DNA from: Methanosarcina sp. DH2
GTDB lineage: Archaea > Halobacteriota > Methanosarcinia > Methanosarcinales > Methanosarcinaceae
DNA: 56,973 nt
Direction: 5' to 3'
Assembly: GCF_020804225.1 (NCBI RefSeq)
Contig: NZ_WJBI01000002.1
Coordinates: 392,342-449,314 of the forward strand
Below, piece after piece: positions 9,183-18,117 of this stretch. Both the position numbers and the translations under genes were made by a program. Position 1 is the stretch's first letter. Each line of letters begins with the position of its first letter. Below the pieces are notes generated by a model, which saw only the letters and a program-made list of their open reading frames with translations, did not search any database and was not told the origin of the DNA.

Positions 9183-9365
9183 ATGCGAGAGATATACAGA
9201 AACCTGCTTTCATGTCTGATTACCTTTTTGAGGTTGCTTGGAGCGATGATCCTTCTTTTTCCGTTTGGATGGATTTTCATTCTCCTCGGTGTGCTGCCTG
9301 AGCCAAAGTGCACGGTTCACAGGCGGCATCTCGAAAAAATATTCTGCAGCGTCAAAAGGCACTGA
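9183..9365 (+). CDS. Small membrane protein, unknown function
   Basis: Sixty residues. A hydrophobic segment of about 25 residues (around LLGAMILLFPFGWIFILLGVL) is followed by a basic, Cys/His-containing tail (PEPKCTVHRRH ... CSVKRH). The excellent ribosome site GAGGTGAT eight bases upstream of the ATG argues that it is translated; a TTG six codons upstream overlaps that site and is rejected. Positive residues at both ends leave the topology unclear. I do not recognise the family. Confidence 0.6.
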   Translation: MREIYRNLLSCLITFLRLLGAMILLFPFGWIFILLGVLPEPKCTVHRRHLEKIFCSVKRH

Positions 9366-9591
9366 TAGGACAGGTTTTTCTCGCGGGGATTCCCTTGGGA
9401 ATTCCTCTTTAAAAAACGGTTTTTTCCCGGAACCTACAGGTTGAGCACTATTATTTCAGGCTTATAGTATGCGGTTTTCCTCGAATACTGTTATCAGCTA
9501 TCCTCCTATGATCATAAAAGGTCTTTTTCAGCTTGACTCTCGGGAAAATTTATTTTTTATTTTTAGTTGTCCCGTGTCCTATAGCTGAGAT

Positions 9592-9717
9592 ATGAAATCG
9601 GAGTACCCAGTCAGGTGTGATTTCGTTTTTTCTCAATTGTATGCAGGCTGGCTCAAGCCGCGCACGGAGCATGGAAAAAGAGAAGTTGAGATATTATTTA
9701 CAGACATTTTGGAATAA
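9592..9717 (+). CDS. Possible 41-residue peptide
   Basis: An ATG-to-TAA frame that is GC-richer than the sequence on either side, with polar and aromatic residues (it begins MKSEYPVRCDF and ends FTDILE). Only a weak GAG lies upstream, and I do not recognise the peptide. It could equally be a chance frame or a gene remnant. Confidence 0.25.
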   Translation: MKSEYPVRCDFVFSQLYAGWLKPRTEHGKREVEILFTDILE

Positions 9718-9777
9718 ATGCTAATCAATCAAAAAAGTAGCATCTATTTTTTAATATATCTTCATTTGTCTTTTTAT

Positions 9778-9832
9778 TTATCTTTTTATTAGTTTTTTAT
9801 TTATCTTTTTATTAGTTTTTTATTTATCTTTT
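9778..9832. repeat. Tandem repeat, 23-bp unit, ~2.4 copies
   Basis: Two full copies and one partial copy of a T-rich 23-bp unit beginning TTATCTTTTTATTAG. Located just downstream of hef. Read in the hef direction it is A-rich, so it is not itself a poly-U terminator for hef. Confidence 0.8.
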
Positions 9833-9913
9833 CACTTGTTTTTCATCAGTTTTGACTGTAATTTATGAGGTATCGAACTTTAGCTTTATTTCTATTAATT
9901 TCCTTTTTATGAC

Positions 9914-12442
9914 TCATCCTTTATACGGGCTTTCAAGGACTTCTCTTATTCTGGCTGCTGTTTTAGGTCCTATTAGCTTTACGCCTTTCAATTCTTCGGT
10001 ATCAGCTCGCATAATAGCTTCTACCGAGCCGAAGTGCAAAAGGAGATTTCTTGCAGCTTTTGGCCCTATATTCGAAATAGAAGAAATAAGGTATTCCTGC
10101 TGCTCTGCAAGAGTGCTGGCAGATTTCTTCCCGTGAGGATTGATTTCACGTTTGTTCTCTGTCTGCTCACGCTTTGCAAGCACCTTTAAAATAGAAGCTG
10201 TTTCTTCCTCATCCCGGGAATATAGAATGGATACTCCAAAATCAATTGCAATGGAAACCAGAGAGCCGTAAATAGCGTTTGGGTTGATCTGCCTGGAAGT
10301 GAAGAGATCTTCCCCTTCAATTATCAGGACTGGTTTTTCGTATACTCTTGCAAGATCTGACAGCTGGGCAAAAAGGTTGCGTTTTCCGTCGATCAGAGAA
10401 CTTGCAAAGTCATCCGTACGCTTTCTTTCCACTGCAAGGCGATCACTTACAACGTAGTCCCCTACTTCGAGAGCCACAAAGCTGAGTTCCATACCGAGCC
10501 TGTCCAGGGTTTTTGCAACTCCACATTTTGTCTCCCTGTGGTCGATTACTATTCTGAGTGACTTTTTTATGCTTTCTCCTGATGCGGCTCCGAAATCTAC
10601 AAGGGTTTTTTGCCTTTCTTTTACGTTTCCATCTGTTTCTTCGTTTCCATCTTTCTTTCCATTCTCATCTGAGCTTCTTTCCAGGTTTATGTTTTTATCT
10701 TCTTCCCTTTCATCTCCATTTTTCCTGGAATCTGCAAGACTGTTGTTGTCGCCATCCTCATTTTCGTCTCTATTTTCGCTTCCTATTTCCTTCAGTCCTA
10801 TTTCTTGTACTTCTAACTTCAGTTCTGAAATACAGGATAAGCCTTCGAAATCCGAAAGTTCTGAACTTTTCTTTGGAGCCTTTGGGGTAAGGATAGCCTC
10901 AAGCCCGTGCATACTGTTCAGCATCCTTTTTTCCTTACTTTTGCTGCTCCAGTAATAAGCTTCGTCCCGCGTGCCTTTTGTCACAAGCACAATTACTCTG
11001 CCTTTTTGCTGCCTGCCTGTCCTGCCCTTACGCTGGATGCTGCGAATTTCCGAGGGGATAGGTTCGTAAAATAGCACCATGTCCGTAGAAGGAATATCAA
11101 GCCCTTCTTCAGCAACTGAAGTGGCTACGAGGACATTATATTCTCCTGCCCTGAATTTGTCAAGGATTTCTGCCTGCTGCTTCTGCGTAAGTCCTTTGTC
11201 TTTATGACGCGAACCCTGCCCCACAAAACGAGTAGGAACAATTCCCGGAGCGTCAGAAAGGGCGTTTGCCACTATCTCTGCAGTATCCCTGTAGTTAGTA
11301 AACACAATTACCCGGGAATCAGGGTTTTCTTCTAACTGTTCGGATACTATTTTCCTTGCAAGTTCGAGTTTAGGGTGCTCGATATCACATTCTTTTACCC
11401 TGTACAGGGCTTTTCTCATGTAAAGGTCATCCATGAGCCTTTTTGCAGCCTTACTTGCGCTGTTTGAAGAAGCCTCTGCATCCAGTTTTTCCAGGTACTT
11501 TCTTAAAGTCTCAAGCCCCTGCGTCTCCACCATTTCCACAGCATGGTTCACCTTCATCATCTCAGCAACCACAGACATGGCAGAAAAAATTGCAGGGTCT
11601 CCACCCATACGAATTTCACCCTGGAGTTGTTTCTGGAGAAGCAGGAGGTCTTTTTTGGAGATGTATTTTCCACTGCCTGCAGAAAAGCCCAGTTTTCTTA
11701 TGGTTCCTAGCCGATCATTGAAGATCTTTTCCAGATAGCTACGAATTTCAGCCATTTCGGCAGGAAGCAGGACCTGAAGCCATTCTATTTCTTTTTCCTG
11801 CACATAAGGGCGAACATCCCTGTCTTTCTCTGTTTTTACAGCTACGTTTTCAACATGTAAAGCCTGACATACCTCAGAGATTTTCTCGTCTGAGCTGCCC
11901 GGACTTGCAGTAATTCCCAGTACGTGAGGATTTTTGGCACTCTCAAAATACTTTTCCGCAATAAAGGTATAAGCATAATTTCCAACTGCCCGGTGGGCTT
12001 CATCAAAGGTTATGTGGCTTACATCCTCAAGGCTGATCCGTTTCGTAAGAAGGTCGTTTTCGATAACCTGGGGTGTGGATACTATCAATTTTCCCTGTGC
12101 CCAGAGCTTTTCCCGCTCAGCAGGGGCAATGCTGCCTGTAAAAGCCAGAATTTCTTCTTCGGGGAGGGTCATTACCTTTTTAAAAAAAGCTGCATGCTGG
12201 TCTACAAGAGGTTTTGTAGGAGAAAGTATCAGAGCTTTTCCTCCGAAACGCTGGAGTCGGGATGCAATCACAAAAAGAGCTATAATGGTTTTTCCAAGCC
12301 CCGTGGGAAGCACAACCAGGCTTGACCCTTCAAGGGCTTTTCCTGCAAGGTTGAGCTGGTAAAGCCTCTGCTCAACTGTATCGGGCTTTATCAGTGGATG
12401 CTTCATGCATGCCTGTTTCTCAGGAAAAAGACTTTTGTTCAT
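9914..12442 (-). CDS. hef: Hef helicase/nuclease (FANCM-XPF type)
   Basis: Processes stalled replication forks and branched DNA. Residues ~20-500 form an SF2 helicase: Walker A LPTGLGKT, motif II FDEAH, motif III GITASPG, and motif VI region QRKGRTGR. Residues ~630-770 form an XPF-family nuclease with the intact signature GDYVVSDRLAVERKRTDDF (GDxn-ERKx3D). A tandem helix-hairpin-helix follows near residues 785-838 (SNIGPKAARNLL and VKLIGPKTAARI). The helicase and nuclease parts are joined by a ~70-residue stretch of almost only Asp, Glu, Asn, Lys, Ser and Gly. In archaea Hef acts with PCNA, which is encoded elsewhere in this window. The start is uncertain: a Met at residue 13 is also possible. 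Confidence 0.96.
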   Translation of the reverse strand: MNKSLFPEKQACMKHPLIKPDTVEQRLYQLNLAGKALEGSSLVVLPTGLGKTIIALFVIASRLQRFGGKALILSPTKPLVDQHAAFFKKVMTLPEEEILAFTGSIAPAEREKLWAQGKLIVSTPQVIENDLLTKRISLEDVSHITFDEAHRAVGNYAYTFIAEKYFESAKNPHVLGITASPGSSDEKISEVCQALHVENVAVKTEKDRDVRPYVQEKEIEWLQVLLPAEMAEIRSYLEKIFNDRLGTIRKLGFSAGSGKYISKKDLLLLQKQLQGEIRMGGDPAIFSAMSVVAEMMKVNHAVEMVETQGLETLRKYLEKLDAEASSNSASKAAKRLMDDLYMRKALYRVKECDIEHPKLELARKIVSEQLEENPDSRVIVFTNYRDTAEIVANALSDAPGIVPTRFVGQGSRHKDKGLTQKQQAEILDKFRAGEYNVLVATSVAEEGLDIPSTDMVLFYEPIPSEIRSIQRKGRTGRQQKGRVIVLVTKGTRDEAYYWSSKSKEKRMLNSMHGLEAILTPKAPKKSSELSDFEGLSCISELKLEVQEIGLKEIGSENRDENEDGDNNSLADSRKNGDEREEDKNINLERSSDENGKKDGNEETDGNVKERQKTLVDFGAASGESIKKSLRIVIDHRETKCGVAKTLDRLGMELSFVALEVGDYVVSDRLAVERKRTDDFASSLIDGKRNLFAQLSDLARVYEKPVLIIEGEDLFTSRQINPNAIYGSLVSIAIDFGVSILYSRDEEETASILKVLAKREQTENKREINPHGKKSASTLAEQQEYLISSISNIGPKAARNLLLHFGSVEAIMRADTEELKGVKLIGPKTAARIREVLESPYKG

Positions 12443-12488
12443 TTTGATTCAAGGTTTTTTCAAGATTATCTTTTAAGTTATTTCGTTT

Positions 12489-12583
12489 CAACGTTGTTTT
12501 ATTTCATATTGTTTTATTTCAATATTGTTTTATTTTAGTGCTGTTTTATTTTAATGCTGTTTTGTTTCAATGCCGTTTTGTTT
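12489..12583. repeat. Tandem repeat, 16-bp unit, six copies
   Basis: Six copies of a unit of the type CAATATTGTTTTATTT (one is 15 bp) lie in the gap between hef and glyS, upstream of hef. They may overlap the hef promoter region. Confidence 0.88.
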
Positions 12584-12697
12584 CAGGACTTTAATTCAAT
12601 TATAAAAAAGCAATAGAAAATTAATAAAACTAAAAATTTTGCTGCAGGCACTTTAGCCCACAGCTTAGAAATTTAGCAGTATCCTTAACCCCTTAAT

Positions 12698-14545
12698 TTA
12701 AAAGTTAAAGGACTTGCCTGCGGATTCGAAATTTCTGCCCCTGTAGATCAGCTCATAGAGCATGTTTTCGATTCCATTGATAGGAGCCCTTATCTGGCGC
12801 ATTGAGTCTCTGTCCCTGATTGTAACAGTCCCATCTTCAAGGGTGTTATAGTCCACAGTAACCGAATAAGGGGTCCCGATTTCGTCATTTCTTCTGTAGC
12901 GGCGCCCGATAGTCCCGGAGTCGTCATAATTGACGAGCAGGCTCTTTTCCCTGAGTCTTGAAACAATCTCCTTTGCCGGATCTGCAAGCTCTTTCCTGGT
13001 AAGGAGCGGAAGGACTGCTACCTGCACAGGGGCGACTGCACTTGTGAAATGCATAACAAGGCGGGCTTCTTCTTCGCTTTCTCCTTCACTTTCACCCTTT
13101 ACGGCTTCGAGTTCTTTTTTTGTTTCTTCTGCCTTTTCTACCTCTTCTGCACCTTTAAGTCCGGATTCGACTGCCTTTTGAGCAACGTTTTCTTCATCAA
13201 AGGCATGCTCCATTACGCCGTAAAAGATCCTGTCAATCCCGTAGGAAGGCTCAATCACGTGGGGAATAACGTTTTCACCGCTGACTTTTACGGTTTCCTC
13301 TGCAAAGTCCACCACGTCTGAACTGACTGTCAATTCTTCCCCATCCACAGTCACTTTGATTTGATCTTTTGAGAGTGAAAGCTCTTCCTCTGAAAGCTGT
13401 TTTAAGGCATCTGCAACAGCTTTTGCTTTGCCCTTGAAGAGGGGGCCGAGTTTGCCCATGTTTGGCTTTACAACAAAGCGGGTAACCATCTTTGGTTCGT
13501 CATATTCCACATAAACGTAAAGATCGGTCTTGCTGACTCTTGCATGGGCTTTGAGGTCGTAGTCCGTCCTGTCGGCAATTCCTACTATTTCAACCCAGCC
13601 AAAGCGCTCGGTCTCGATCTCAGCGTCCCAGCAATCAATTGCATAGTGCGCCATCTCGTCCTTCAGGTGCTGCCTGAACCTGAGCTTTGCGGGATTCATC
13701 CCTACCTTTGTCAGGAACTCGTTGGTAAGCGCAATATTGTAACCCAGAACCTCATGGGCAATAACTCCGGTCTCTACAGCTTCCCTCACGGTCATCCTGA
13801 TAGTCTCTCCCTGCTGCTGCCCCTTCTGCGAATAAAGCGCAAGTTCTCTATCTGCGAAACGCTCAAAATTCGGGTGTTTCTTGTTCCTGGGATCAACGAA
13901 AATCTCACACTCAGCCTGCGTGAACTCCCTGAGCCTTATTACGCCCTGCCTTGGCGCAATCTCATTCCTGTAAGACTTGCCGATCTGCACTGCCCCAAAA
14001 GGCAGCTTATCCCTGTAGAAGCGGGACAGCCTCTGGAAGTCCACGAACATCCCCTGCGCCGTTTCCGGCCTGAGGTACCCCTGCCTTCCGGTCCCGGGTC
14101 CGATTGTAGTCTTGAACATCAGGTTAAATTCATAGGCTTCCCCGAATTCTCCACCGCACTCGGGACATTTAACTCCTTTTTCCCTTATGACCTTCGTAAG
14201 GTCTTCTGCACTGAGAGTTCCTGCCGCATCCGTTACGTTTTCCACAAGATGGTCAGCCCTGAAAGCCTCTTTACAGTTCATGCACTCACACAGAGGATCG
14301 GAAAAGCCTCCAACGTGCCCGGATGCGATAAATACTTCCTCGATTCCTATGGTCGGGCACTCGATTTCCATATGCCCTTCCTGGATAACGTAAAACTCTC
14401 TCCAGGTCTGCTCAATCCGCCTTTTCAGCGTGCTCCCGAGCGGCCCGTAATCATAAAACCCACGGCTTCCGCCATACAGCTCAAAAGAGTTCCACAAAAA
14501 GCCGCGGCGCTTTGCCAGCTCGAATACTTTTTCGTATTTATCCAT
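12698..14545 (-). CDS. glyS: Glycyl-tRNA synthetase (dimeric, archaeal/eukaryotic type)
   Basis: Attaches glycine to tRNA-Gly. A class II synthetase of 615 residues. The N-terminus ELAKRRGFLWNSFELYGG with FYDYGPLG is family-typical. Motif 2 lies around SYRNEIAPRQGVIRLREF and motif 3 around SYGIDRIFYGVMEHAF. The C-terminal anticodon-binding domain starts near residue 505 (APVQVAVLPLL). Residues ~85-150 hold two Cys pairs (CECMNC and CPECGG), probably a zinc site. Between motif 3 and the anticodon domain (about residues 460-500) is a highly charged Glu/Lys/Ala stretch that looks like a flexible insertion. Single gene with its own promoter; the MITE-like element lies upstream. Confidence 0.96.
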   Translation of the reverse strand: MDKYEKVFELAKRRGFLWNSFELYGGSRGFYDYGPLGSTLKRRIEQTWREFYVIQEGHMEIECPTIGIEEVFIASGHVGGFSDPLCECMNCKEAFRADHLVENVTDAAGTLSAEDLTKVIREKGVKCPECGGEFGEAYEFNLMFKTTIGPGTGRQGYLRPETAQGMFVDFQRLSRFYRDKLPFGAVQIGKSYRNEIAPRQGVIRLREFTQAECEIFVDPRNKKHPNFERFADRELALYSQKGQQQGETIRMTVREAVETGVIAHEVLGYNIALTNEFLTKVGMNPAKLRFRQHLKDEMAHYAIDCWDAEIETERFGWVEIVGIADRTDYDLKAHARVSKTDLYVYVEYDEPKMVTRFVVKPNMGKLGPLFKGKAKAVADALKQLSEEELSLSKDQIKVTVDGEELTVSSDVVDFAEETVKVSGENVIPHVIEPSYGIDRIFYGVMEHAFDEENVAQKAVESGLKGAEEVEKAEETKKELEAVKGESEGESEEEARLVMHFTSAVAPVQVAVLPLLTRKELADPAKEIVSRLREKSLLVNYDDSGTIGRRYRRNDEIGTPYSVTVDYNTLEDGTVTIRDRDSMRQIRAPINGIENMLYELIYRGRNFESAGKSFNF

Positions 14546-14860
14546 TTTATAAGTCCTCGTGAAATTGATCGGGGATATTGGGTAATTGTGAATTTATGAT
14601 TTGTTTGAAATATTAGATGGATAAAGGGAATCATTATATTAAATTTGCACTGCTCTGCATCAATTGGAAAATACAAAAGTGACGGTGAATGAGCAAACAG
14701 AGTTATTTCAAGGTCTATATGAATATATGAATTTAAAAATCATTTTAAGTTATCAATAGTTTTTGTATCATTCAGTTACTGTATTAAATAACTAGATATT
14801 CTAAAAATTAAAACCAAAGTTAAAAAATATAAAATTGCTTCGTCTCTAGCATATATTCAT

Positions 14861-14989
14861 GAGCTCATCCCAAAACCAATTTTATTCCCACATCACTAAA
14901 TTTTTGAAATATCTTACGTAATCAGAAACTTTGGTGATTATTTCAAATTAGAGGTTTAGAGAACTAACTCTGAGTTTTTGGATGAACTC
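14861..14989. mobile_element. MITE-like inverted-repeat element, copy A (~130 bp)
   Basis: The left end GAGCTCATCCCAAAACC is the approximate inverse of the right end (…TTTTTGGATGAACTC), and the interior is partly self-complementary. The right arm, read in reverse complement (GAGTTCATCCAAAAACTCAG, then TTCTCTAAA), matches the left arm of the element at 22745-22874. There is no transposase gene inside. The size and terminal inverted repeats fit a non-autonomous element mobilised by a related IS. It sits upstream of glyS in the gap before MC1. Confidence 0.7.
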
Positions 14990-15115
14990 CGTAATTGATT
15001 TTGCGCCTCAAGTGCGTAAGTCCTAAAAATTAAAGATAGACAAAGCTAATTCCTTTTATGATATCGAAAAAATGAAGGAACCTTGAATTCCAAGGTATAT
15101 AAGGAAAATTATATT

Positions 15116-15400
15116 TTACTCGATTGTTTCTATTTTCTCTTTCTTGACAAAGGGTTTGCTGATTTTATCTGGCATCCATTCAGGCTTGTTTTTCGGGGCT
15201 TTGACAAGTTGCTTCCATGCCTTGAAAACATGGACCTTCTTTGTCCCGCGTTCCCTGAGTCGGATAATATCCGGTTTTGATTTAGTTCCTGTGCCACGGT
15301 TAGCAGCTTTCAAGGCAGCCTGACGAGGCTGTTTCCCAGTGAAAACTCCATGTTCATTACCTTCTGCATCTCGTAAAACAAAATTTCGTGTATCAGTCAT
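15116..15400 (-). CDS. mc1: Chromosomal protein MC1
   Basis: The main small DNA-binding and bending protein of Methanosarcina chromatin. The 94 codons give 93 residues after Met removal, exactly the known MC1 length. The sequence carries TRNFVLRD, HGVFTGKQPRQAALKAANRG, RLRERGTKKVHVFKAW, WMPDKISKPFVKKE. MC1 is a monomer that bends DNA sharply and binds cruciforms and supercoiled DNA. I chose the second of two ATGs: GAGATGA ahead of it serves as the ribosome site, whereas the first ATG overlaps that site. The gene is isolated, as expected for an abundant protein with its own promoter. Confidence 0.95.
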   Translation of the reverse strand: MTDTRNFVLRDAEGNEHGVFTGKQPRQAALKAANRGTGTKSKPDIIRLRERGTKKVHVFKAWKQLVKAPKNKPEWMPDKISKPFVKKEKIETIE

Positions 15401-15449
15401 AAGGGTCATCTCTCAAAGTATATTATTAGAGAATGATTAATTTTTAAAG

Positions 15450-15461
15450 TATATATAATTT
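15450..15461 (-). promoter_or_regulatory. TATA box for MC1
   Basis: Read on the minus strand, AATTATATATAC lies ~50-60 bases before the ATG, which predicts a short leader of about 25-35 bases containing the GAGATGA ribosome site. Confidence 0.55.
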
Positions 15462-15960
15462 TCTTATAATGTTGCCTGTAGTTATTGCTTTCTTTTAATT
15501 GAGTAACCTGTAGTTTGCTGCGATAAAAACCACTCAAAAACATAGAAAATTACATTCTATGAGAGATCTGGCGTGAACATATATTCTTGAATCGGAACGC
15601 ACTAGATTCGGCTGTTTGCTTTTGATTCTTAAATAGAGAGTGAATTCTCTTTTCTTTTGTCTTCAGCCGTATTTGCGCTTAAGTATCTTTTTGTATAATA
15701 TATTCTTGTCAGGAATAAATACCCGGCAATACCTTCTTTTTTCGATCTCGAGTTTATAAGCTCTATTTTGTTTTCGTAGCCTTTCCTCTTTTGCTATCAA
15801 TATTCAGCTTCTTTCTCTTTTTTTTCGACAAAAAAGTTGATAGAAGAGCCTGTTAATTATTAAAGCCTTCATATAAAATTCTCTTATACAAGCTCAACAA
15901 CCTTTAATATGACAAGCTTCTAAAGCTAGAGTCGGTGGGGTAAAATATGGCATTTCAATA

Positions 15961-16130
15961 CGGGGATGCCTCTTTAAGACTACGTCGGATAGTGTATACT
16001 ATACAGGATGTCTTCAAACAGAAGGCTCCTTTTGAGACTATGTTGGATAAAAAATATCTCGCACAGGGCATTTTCAAACAGAGAATGCTTTGAGTTAACG
16101 TCTGATAGAATACATTATCAGTGGGGTTAC
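15961..16130. repeat. Degenerate tandem repeat, ~60-bp unit, nearly three copies
   Basis: Two full units and part of a third, at an almost exact 60-bp spacing. Shared blocks are AGACTACGTCGGATA / AGACTATGTTGGATA / AGTTAACGTCTGATA and, at the unit ends, CTTCAAACAGA / TTTTCAAACAGA. On the minus strand two ~20-residue repeats beginning CLK can be read. Confidence 0.65.
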
Positions 16131-16136
16131 GATAAA

Positions 16137-16319
16137 ATGTTAGCAAAAGGTTTACACGAAATCATAAAAACTGTACTAGAAAAGAAAAGTTTACAACCGG
16201 AAACGATTGTGGAGATAGGGGAATGGCTTCACAGTCTGGAGTTTCTAACAATGAAGGTGATAATGTTTTCTTTAAGTGTTTATCACCTGTATGAATATAC
16301 AATTAAAAATGTATTTTAA
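16137..16319 (+). CDS. Possible 60-residue protein
   Basis: An ATG preceded by GGGGTTAC opens a frame whose first 35 residues (MLAKGLHEIIKTVLEKK…, then VEIGEWLHSLEFL) look like a plausible amphipathic helical protein; the rest is hydrophobic/aromatic. It starts directly at the end of the 60-bp repeats. Not recognised; it could be a remnant. Confidence 0.3.
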   Translation: MLAKGLHEIIKTVLEKKSLQPETIVEIGEWLHSLEFLTMKVIMFSLSVYHLYEYTIKNVF

Positions 16320-17043
16320 AATGTCTTTAAAACTGCAGTTAATATGGTACTGCAGGTTTGCCTCCTTCGAGGTTAAATTGAAAAATCTGCTTTCTACTGA
16401 GAAAGAATATCTCCGGGCTAAATATAAGGGTAACCCGGTGAGACATCAATTGTCAGTTAAAGCAGACAGACGGCTGCCTTTTTGGTGTGGCAGGACTTAT
16501 GCAGTTCAACTATAAACATATGAAACGAGAAATGAGAATCGGAATAAAATGAGAACAGTAAATCCGAGGCCCCAAATGTTAAAGCGAATTGCTTTTCCAA
16601 AACTCAGGTCTGTCGCGTTTCGCTTCATTTTCGTTTCGTTACTGTGTAAGTCGTATCCGAAGAAAAGGAGGCTTTGCTTCAAGTCTGGCTTCAAAACGCC
16701 TGGGGTTGAAATAATCCGTACTGGGTGGATCAAGCATCCTTCTCTAATACCCCGCCTGTTTCGAAATCCTCAGGTTAAAAAAGCGGACTGGAATAAAAAT
16801 AACCAGTTAAGCCATAAAAGGAAGCATTACAAGATCCAAAAGGAGAATTCTCAGATTAAAAAGAACCAGGGCTCAGCAAATACTAAACAAACAGCCCTGC
16901 GTTTTATCTCTTGCTTCGGCATTTCTGCCGTTGTATTTTTTTCAAATTTAATCTTATGTTCCTGTGTTCTTTATCTAAATTTCTAGATTTTTCAATTATT
17001 GCTTTTATTTCTTAGTTTTCTTTTTTTTCGCTTTTTTTATAGT

Positions 17044-17634
17044 TTAGATCGGAACAACTTTCCTGCCATATGCGTCATTAAGCACTTCCCCGAGGGCAGT
17101 GTACAGGGCTCCAAGCCCCATAATGAGTCCCACATAACCGGCTATGACGAGAAGGCCTGTATTCCCTGTGGCGTTTACAATAGCCAGTAGTATAAACAGC
17201 AAGAAAAGGGTCACGAATACGAACATTATCGCTTTGCTGCCCAGCTTTAGGGTTGCCAGAAGCATGACGAAGGTATAGACTCCCCAGAGAAAGAGATAGG
17301 CTGCAAGTGCCAGAGGCTCCGGACCTTCAATCCAACCAATTGCTGGCATAAGTATCAGTCCTGCAAGAGAGAACCAGAAAAGCCCGAACGCACAAAACGC
17401 CGTGCCTCCAAATACGCTCCCTTTCTTCCATGCCATAATTCCTGCAAAGACCTGGGCAAAGCCCCCCAGGAATATTGCCATGGACACGATCATTGAATCC
17501 ACAGGGTAAAGTCCTATATAACTAAGGCTTAGGAGAACTGCTGAAAGGCCAAGACCCGTAAATCCCAGAGGTGAAGGGTTTGCGGTTCTATCCCTTACAT
17601 GTACATCTGTTACTATTTCCTGTGTTTCTACCAT
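17044..17634 (-). CDS. Acetate uptake transporter, AceTr (GPR1/FUN34/YaaH) family
   Basis: An integral membrane protein of 196 residues with six hydrophobic segments, of the family that moves acetate across the membrane; in Methanosarcina such a protein is linked to growth on acetate (AceP). The family signature NPSPLGFTGLGLS appears right before the first membrane segment (residues ~20-32). Also typical are the YPVDSM loop, FGGTAFCAFGLFW and the final ALGEVLNDAYGRKVVP. I chose the ATG eight bases after GGGGAG; a GTG three codons earlier overlaps that site. No acetate-kinase or phosphotransacetylase genes are adjacent, so it appears to be a single-gene unit. Confidence 0.9.
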   Translation of the reverse strand: MVETQEIVTDVHVRDRTANPSPLGFTGLGLSAVLLSLSYIGLYPVDSMIVSMAIFLGGFAQVFAGIMAWKKGSVFGGTAFCAFGLFWFSLAGLILMPAIGWIEGPEPLALAAYLFLWGVYTFVMLLATLKLGSKAIMFVFVTLFLLFILLAIVNATGNTGLLVIAGYVGLIMGLGALYTALGEVLNDAYGRKVVPI

Positions 17635-18117
17635 CAATACCACTCCCCGGATTCCTCCGGATTTTAACTGTTTAACTGAAATATTTCACTCTGCTTATTT
17701 TGCCTTTTTGACAGAATCTGGCTGGCTTTTATAGCTGTCTGACTTTTATAAGTGCAATTCAGAATAGTGTCGCTGGTTTTAATCGTGATTGGTTTATTTT
17801 TGGGTTATAATAATTATCACCAATGTCAATAATACTCAATCGCCAGTAACACTGGAAGTCAAGCAAAAAAATCTTTTAACCCTGAATATAAAAAAACAAA
17901 AATAATTCGGGCTAGCTCCCCTTTTACTTTTTATATCGGGACTTCCGTGCTCATTTTCACCCCCGCTAAACGCTTTATAATTAATATATGTCCTCTAATA
18001 TATTATTTTTGTTTCTATAAAAATATCTAAATGAAAATCGGGCCTGAAAACAATTTATCTCCAAATAGGGTTAATTCGGCGCAGCGTTTCCATAAATTTT
18101 AAATTATCCGGAAACTT
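17635..18117. other. Divergent promoter region, acetate transporter / surE
   Basis: AT-rich gap with TATA-like stretches on both strands (for example TAATTAATATATG near 17980 for surE). There is no gene and no strong repeat. The length leaves room for regulation of the transporter, but I see no clear operator. Confidence 0.45.

Larger units (their letters stand above)
9366..9913. other. Gap downstream of hef; one possible small ORF and one repeat
   Basis: Apart from the possible 41-codon ORF and the 23-bp repeat listed separately, I see nothing coding. A GGTTTTTTCC/GGAACC hairpin-like stretch near 9418-9434 may terminate the small membrane-protein gene. Confidence 0.4.
15401..17043. other. 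1.6-kb gene-poor region between MC1 and the acetate transporter
   Basis: No convincing gene of normal size. It contains the MC1 promoter, the degenerate ~60-bp repeats, and one possible 60-codon ORF. The stretch 16549-16986 is open for 145 codons, but its product is a basic, low-complexity sequence without family features and has no ribosome site. Part of the region may be decayed genes or mobile DNA. Confidence 0.45.

Noticed and set aside
16549-16986. 145-codon plus-strand ORF
   Set aside because: Basic, low-complexity product with no family features or ribosome site; an opposite frame is also open, as is common in this composition.
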